From Endomicrobium sp. (GTDB lineage: Bacteria > Elusimicrobiota > Endomicrobiia > Endomicrobiales > Endomicrobiaceae): 9,673 nt of DNA. This document shows, piece by piece, positions 6,751 to 9,673 of this stretch. The stretch lies in NCBI GenBank assembly GCA_031264895.1, contig JAISDI010000265.1, positions 1 through 9,673 on the forward strand. Reading direction: 5' to 3'. The number at the start of each line of letters is the position of its first letter. The stretch's first letter is position 1. The notes under the pieces were generated by a model, which saw nothing but the letters and a program-made list of their open reading frames with translations, did not search any database and was not told the origin of the DNA. The position numbers were made by a program, and so were the translations under genes.

Positions 6751-7392
6751 TTACTGCAAACCCTGTAAAAATTTTTCTGCATATTCGGCTTCGGCAGTCG
6801 CTGGAAACCGCGTCATAATTTCGCCGTAGACCCTTTTTGCTTCTTCGGGAGACTGCGTAAAAATATAGTATCTCGCAAGGTCGAGATAAATGTTTTTTAT
6901 GAGAAAATTCTCTTCGTACTTACTTATAAATTCGTTTGAATAAAGTATGGCATTGGCATAATCTTTTTGCTGGTCGTACAGATATATTATTCTTGACAAT
7001 GCCAAAGGCCTCATTAGTTCCGGATTTCCTTTTTCTTCAGTTTCTTTTAACAATGTCAAGGCATTTGCATAATCTTTTTCTTCTATAAGCATATCGGCTT
7101 TTACCATCCTTGCCTGATAAGACGCCGGAGCATTTCTCGAATAAGCAATTGCATTGTTGAGATGCCCCTTAGCCTGCTGCTGATCTCCGCGGGCAAGAGA
7201 CATATATGCGGCAGCCAGCCTGTCCGAAGCGGTTTCATTTAACGTTTGCAGACGTATAAACACAAAACCCGTTAAAAGAATTATTCCAAGCGTAAAACCT
7301 ATGATCGTAAACAGCCTAGTTCTGTTTTCTCTTATTTGTTTTATTAAAAAATTTACGATCTTGTCGGCTTTTGACATCTGTGAAAGCTGCAT
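6751..7392 (-). CDS. Membrane-anchored tetratricopeptide-repeat protein
   Basis: This 213-residue protein has a short basic cytoplasmic N-terminus, one transmembrane helix at about residues 27-47 (LFTIIGFTLGIILLTGFVFI), and a periplasmic domain of four TPR-like helix pairs (about 58-90, 92-125, 131-164 and 166-210). The last repeat, EEAKRVYGEIMTRFPATAEA, has the form seen in YfgM- and BamD-like proteins. Such single-TM TPR proteins act as scaffolds or chaperone partners in envelope assembly; that role is inferred here. The ATG at 7392 has GGGAGA 6 nt upstream. A second Met at residue 6 lacks one. The gene begins 14 nt after the PHP stop and ends 16 nt before the outer-membrane protein start, so all three share one message. 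The neighbouring barrel gene fits an envelope role. Confidence 0.78.
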   Translation of the reverse strand: MQLSQMSKADKIVNFLIKQIRENRTRLFTIIGFTLGIILLTGFVFIRLQTLNETASDRLAAAYMSLARGDQQQAKGHLNNAIAYSRNAPASYQARMVKADMLIEEKDYANALTLLKETEEKGNPELMRPLALSRIIYLYDQQKDYANAILYSNEFISKYEENFLIKNIYLDLARYYIFTQSPEEAKRVYGEIMTRFPATAEAEYAEKFLQGLQ

Positions 7393-7406
7393 TTAAATCT
7401 CCCTTT

Positions 7407-8060
7407 TCATTTACTTTGATATTTGAGTATTATTTCCGACGCATTTTTCTGCATTATCTCATAATAATTTTCCGGAAGCCCTGAATCTGAAAGAGTTTTT
7501 ACTATCATTTCCCCAGTCAAAAGATTTTCCGGAATATGTGAATCTGTATTTAAAACGAGTTTTGCTCCGGCAGCAAGGCCGATTTCAGCAACTTCCCTAT
7601 TGGTTGCATTATGTCCTTTGCGCGTAGTGATTTCAAGTTTTACATTATTTTTAGCCGCTGTTTCGGCTTCTTTTTTGGTTATGTGACCCGGGTGGGCAAG
7701 AATGTCTATACCGGCTTCAACTGCATAAATATTTGTATCCGGCGGCACAGTTTCCGCAGTTGTCTCTCCGTGAACGACAATAATTTTTGCCCCGAGCTTT
7801 CTGCATTCGTCAGACGCTTCCTTGATAAGTTTAGGCGGAACATAAGTTATTTCCACTCCGGGCAGTACCAAAATATCGTAATTATCGGTAAGCACTTTTG
7901 CCACTTTAATAATTCTGGGTATCATAAAATCCATATTTGAAAAATCCGCATGGTCGGTAAGAGCTATGGCTTTATAACCCTTGTATTTAGCCCTGTAAAC
8001 TAATTCCGAAGGAAGTAAAACACCGTCAGAAAATAATGTATGCGTATGCAAATCTATCAT
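7407..8060 (-). CDS. PHP-domain metal-dependent phosphoesterase
   Basis: This 217-residue cytoplasmic protein carries the complete metal-ligand set of the polymerase-and-histidinol-phosphatase (PHP) fold: DLHTHT (H5, H7) with D12, TDHAD (D36, H37), PGVEIT (E70), VVHGE (H97), LAHPGH (H123) and NTDSH (D173, H175). It is a stand-alone PHP enzyme, shorter than classic HisK histidinol phosphatases, and likely hydrolyses a phosphomonoester or related phosphate. The substrate cannot be read from sequence. The ATG at 8060 has AAAGGA 6-7 nt upstream and starts exactly at the conserved MIDLHTHT. It is the first gene of the PHP-TPR-OMP unit under the promoter at 8088-8116. The functional link to the two envelope genes downstream is not obvious. 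Confidence 0.88.
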   Translation of the reverse strand: MIDLHTHTLFSDGVLLPSELVYRAKYKGYKAIALTDHADFSNMDFMIPRIIKVAKVLTDNYDILVLPGVEITYVPPKLIKEASDECRKLGAKIIVVHGETTAETVPPDTNIYAVEAGIDILAHPGHITKKEAETAAKNNVKLEITTRKGHNATNREVAEIGLAAGAKLVLNTDSHIPENLLTGEMIVKTLSDSGLPENYYEIMQKNASEIILKYQSK

Positions 8061-8087
8061 CTGTTTTCCTTTAAATTGTAAAAATGA

Positions 8088-8116
8088 ATTATACCAATAT
8101 ATTCATACCCAGTCAA
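8088..8116 (-). promoter_or_regulatory. Near-consensus sigma70 promoter of the PHP-TPR-OMP unit
   Basis: The minus strand reads TTGACT (8116-8111), a 17-nt spacer, then a perfect TATAAT (8093-8088). Initiation near 8081-8079 leaves a leader of about 20 nt containing the AAAGGA ribosome-binding site. No operator-like dyad is seen on it. Confidence 0.88.
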
Positions 8117-8165
8117 TTTAAGCTCGGAAAACGACCGACTCCGGGTTTAATATTATCAGAAATTT

Positions 8166-9383
8166 TTAACGCAGTCTTTTTCTTTTGAAATATCCCGAAG
8201 AAACGGTTACGAAATATATGCCTGCCGCCAATGCTACTAAAGATGCCGCTGCGTAGATAGAAGATATTTTTGAAATGTCCATAATTTTTCCGCCTAAAAT
8301 CACTCCGCTTGCAATTCCCAGATCCCAGCTTGTGAGATATGTTGAGTTTGCCGTTGCTCTTCTGTTATTTTCGGCCATATTTATAAACATAAAATTGAAA
8401 GCCGGAAACATCATTCCGTAAGATAAACCTATCATCAGCGCCGAGAAATAATACAATGCGGATTGGAAGATGTGGATCTTATCTACGAAAAATAAACCTA
8501 TAAGCGTTAACGAAGCCATGAAAGTTCCTGCGGTTATAACATGAATAATTCTTCCTTTGTCTATTTGTTTTCCGGAAAAGAGTCTGGAAAACACTAAGCC
8601 TGCCGCGCAAACGACAAAAAAAGTTCCCACGCCGCCGGATATGCCGTTATATTTTCCGTACATAGCTATATACGTGGTTATCATTCCGTACGGTATGCCA
8701 AGCAGCAAAAAGTTTATTCCCAGCGGAAATCCTCTTACGAGAAAAAATCTGTCGAACGATATTGTTTCTTTTACTTTTGGACGCACATTTGGCGGGACTT
8801 TTACCGTTAAAGCGAAAATACTGCCTATGATTCCTGAAATAAGAGCGCCGTAAAAAAGTATAACAAAAGGAAATCTGTCATATATCATAAGCCCTATTAC
8901 CGGGCCGATAGCCATAGCAAGCGTGCTGGAAAGACCAAAATAGCCTATACCTTCTCCCTGCCGTGAAAAAGGCAAAATGTCAATAACTACGGTATTGCTT
9001 GTCGTAGTTGCCGCGCCGAAAGCAAAACCATGCGACGCTCTTATCAATATAAAAAAGATTAAAGCCGTCGCCGCTATGTAGCCAGCAAAAAAAGCCATAA
9101 ACGCAAAATACGAAACGATATATATTGTTTTTCTGTCAAAAGAGTCCGCTATAAAGCCTGAAAACGGCCTTATTAAAATCGCACAGGCAATATAGCCCGA
9201 AATGATCAATCCTGCCTGTGAATTTGTAACGTGAAAAAAGTTAGTCAAATAAAACGGCAGCGTGGGCATAAGCAGATAAAATGAAAAGAAAAGCAAAAAG
9301 TTTGCAATTCCGGCTAGAATAAAGCTTTTTGTCCATAAAGGAGTTTTTTTTGGCGATGGTTGTTCTGTTGCGTTTGTTTCCAT
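8166..9383 (-). CDS. Major facilitator superfamily transporter
   Basis: This 405-residue inner-membrane protein has about 12 hydrophobic segments after a polar N-terminus of some 18 residues and ends in a basic FKRKRLR tail. MFS motif A is clear between TM2 and TM3 (GFIADSFDRK, 76-85). R115 in LIRASHGFAFG matches motif B, and GYFGLSSTLAMAIGPVIG (147-164) matches antiporter motif C, which favours proton-coupled drug or metabolite efflux. The substrate is unknown. I prefer ATG 9383. An in-frame TTG at 9404 would add seven residues (to a 412-aa form) and would sit 10 nt from AAGGA. The leader holds a hairpin in this exact spot, so the start is uncertain. The gene has its own promoter and no close partner, with 105 bp between its stop and the next start. 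No intrinsic terminator with a T tract is evident after it. Confidence 0.88.
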   Translation of the reverse strand: METNATEQPSPKKTPLWTKSFILAGIANFLLFFSFYLLMPTLPFYLTNFFHVTNSQAGLIISGYIACAILIRPFSGFIADSFDRKTIYIVSYFAFMAFFAGYIAATALIFFILIRASHGFAFGAATTTSNTVVIDILPFSRQGEGIGYFGLSSTLAMAIGPVIGLMIYDRFPFVILFYGALISGIIGSIFALTVKVPPNVRPKVKETISFDRFFLVRGFPLGINFLLLGIPYGMITTYIAMYGKYNGISGGVGTFFVVCAAGLVFSRLFSGKQIDKGRIIHVITAGTFMASLTLIGLFFVDKIHIFQSALYYFSALMIGLSYGMMFPAFNFMFINMAENNRRATANSTYLTSWDLGIASGVILGGKIMDISKISSIYAAASLVALAAGIYFVTVSSGYFKRKRLR

Positions 9384-9389
9384 ATAAAT

Positions 9390-9415
9390 AACCCGAACGC
9401 ACAAGCATTCGGGTT
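9390..9415 (-). promoter_or_regulatory. Leader hairpin between Shine-Dalgarno-like AAGGA and the MFS start codon
   Basis: AACCCGAA (9390-9397) pairs with TTCGGGTT (9408-9415), and a two-pair inner extension (9399-9400 with 9405-9406) closes a 4-nt loop. On the minus strand AAGGA sits at the 5' foot of this stem and the ATG lies 6 nt past its 3' foot. Folding would bring the two to normal spacing. The in-frame TTG at 9404-9402 falls in the loop. No U tract follows on the minus strand. On the plus strand it is followed by CCTTTTCT, but no plus-strand gene ends here. Confidence 0.6.
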
Positions 9416-9444
9416 CCTTTTCTAATTTGTGTGAATACGCCTTA

Positions 9445-9473
9445 ATTATATCACTTTATTTTTGTTTTGTTAA
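9445..9473 (-). promoter_or_regulatory. Sigma70-type promoter of the MFS gene
   Basis: The minus strand reads TTAACA (9473-9468), a 17-nt spacer, then a perfect TATAAT (9450-9445). Predicted initiation near 9438 gives a leader of about 55 nt that contains the hairpin at 9390-9415. Confidence 0.8.
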
Positions 9474-9598
9474 ACCCAAAAATTCCATTAGAGCAAAACA
9501 GCTTAACGTTGTCTCTTTCCTAAAACTTCGGAAACTCCTCTTTTTTTAGACCCAAAGATTCCCCGATTCCAAAAAATCGGAAATTCCCCCTTTTTTTT
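9470..9598. repeat. Two diverged copies of an intergenic repeat unit
   Basis: The block TTARACCCAAARATTCC occurs at 9470-9486 and 9546-9562 (15 of 17 identical). The block TCGGAAA-YTCC-pyrimidine-T7/8 occurs at 9527-9547 and 9577-9598. Order and orientation are kept, so this is a tandem duplication of one unit, with a longer spacer in the first copy. A CCGATT/AATCGG inverted repeat (9563-9568 with 9575-9580) lies in the second. Confidence 0.5.
9494..9516. repeat. Dispersed 23-nt repeat, copy 2
   Basis: CAAAACAGCTTAAC followed by GTTGTCTCT matches 6126-6148 with three transitions. Flanks of the two copies do not match, so the repeat has defined edges. It lies upstream of the MFS promoter. Confidence 0.6.
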
Positions 9599-9666
9599 AA
9601 AGGGGGTGGACGCGGAGCGGACGGGGGATTTAGCCAAAGGCTCTGACGGGGTATTGCGCAAAGCGC
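9586..9666. repeat. Chain of four small hairpins, likely an interspersed palindromic element running off the window
   Basis: Consecutive inverted repeats are CCCCCTTT (9586-9593) with AAAGGGGG (9599-9606), CGC-GGA-GCG (9611-9619), AGCC-AAA-GGCT (9632-9642) and GCGC-AAA-GCGC (9656-9666). Three have 3-nt loops, and G- or C-runs separate them. The stretch is clearly more GC-rich than the window and contains no coding frame I can support. It resembles in style the multi-stem palindromic intergenic elements common in some gut bacteria. The right end is not visible. Confidence 0.5.
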
Positions 9667-9673
9667 TTACGGA

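Noticed and set aside
8117..8165. Possible terminator after the MFS gene (CGGA/TCCG elements around 8125-8145)
   Set aside because: The stems are short and alternative, and no T run follows on the minus strand.
9244..9408. A 54-aa minus-strand frame from ATG 9408 with AAGGA at good spacing
   Set aside because: It overlaps the MFS gene out of frame with no recognisable protein. It is possibly relevant to start choice but not supported as a gene.
1..9673. CRISPR arrays, tRNA/rRNA genes, transposases, toxin-antitoxin or defence genes
   Set aside because: No regularly spaced repeats, no cloverleaf or rRNA landmarks, and no matching protein motifs were seen on either strand.

Overview
This is an AT-rich (roughly 40% GC by eye) bacterial chromosome segment in which every supportable gene lies on the minus strand, so transcription runs from the right edge to the left. 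Two secreted beta-barrel proteins point to a Gram-negative cell with an outer membrane. The gene style (COG1449-type GH57 glycosidase, carboxy(nor)spermidine polyamine pathway, DUF1805, lysine/glutamate-rich coiled coils, palindromic intergenic repeats) reminds me of Elusimicrobiota/Endomicrobia. That placement is an impression, not something a search has confirmed.

Right to left: 9416-9673 is a gene-free stretch with diverged repeats and a series of small hairpins. Next is a monocistronic-looking MFS transporter (8166-9383) with a clear sigma70-type promoter and a hairpin between its Shine-Dalgarno-like sequence and its ATG. A near-consensus promoter (8088-8116) then drives a tight three-gene unit: a PHP-domain phosphoesterase, a membrane-anchored TPR protein and a small outer-membrane barrel. 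This unit ends at a strong intrinsic terminator (6096-6125). Directly after the terminator another promoter (6067-6095) starts a second unit: an outer-membrane barrel with a very long periplasmic coiled coil, translationally coupled (TGAAATG) to a cytoplasmic GH57 alpha-glucan-type enzyme. After a 124-bp spacer with a heptamer repeat come DUF1805, nspC and a carboxy(nor)spermidine dehydrogenase that runs off the left edge. No convincing promoter or terminator separates these from the GH57 gene.

The last two genes form the two-step alternative polyamine route: aspartate semialdehyde plus a diamine is condensed reductively, then the carboxy intermediate is decarboxylated. The decarboxylase gene nspC is interrupted by one in-frame amber codon and is otherwise full length with its key motifs present. 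It is therefore a very young pseudogene, a base-call error or a readthrough gene.

The points most worth a second look are the amber-interrupted nspC, the coiled-coil/barrel protein with four A8 tracts and a predicted leaderless mRNA, the hairpin between Shine-Dalgarno and start in the MFS leader, and the repeat families in the gene-free DNA. I see no CRISPR array, rRNA, tRNA, transposase or phage gene, and no clear undescribed multi-gene defence or metabolic system.
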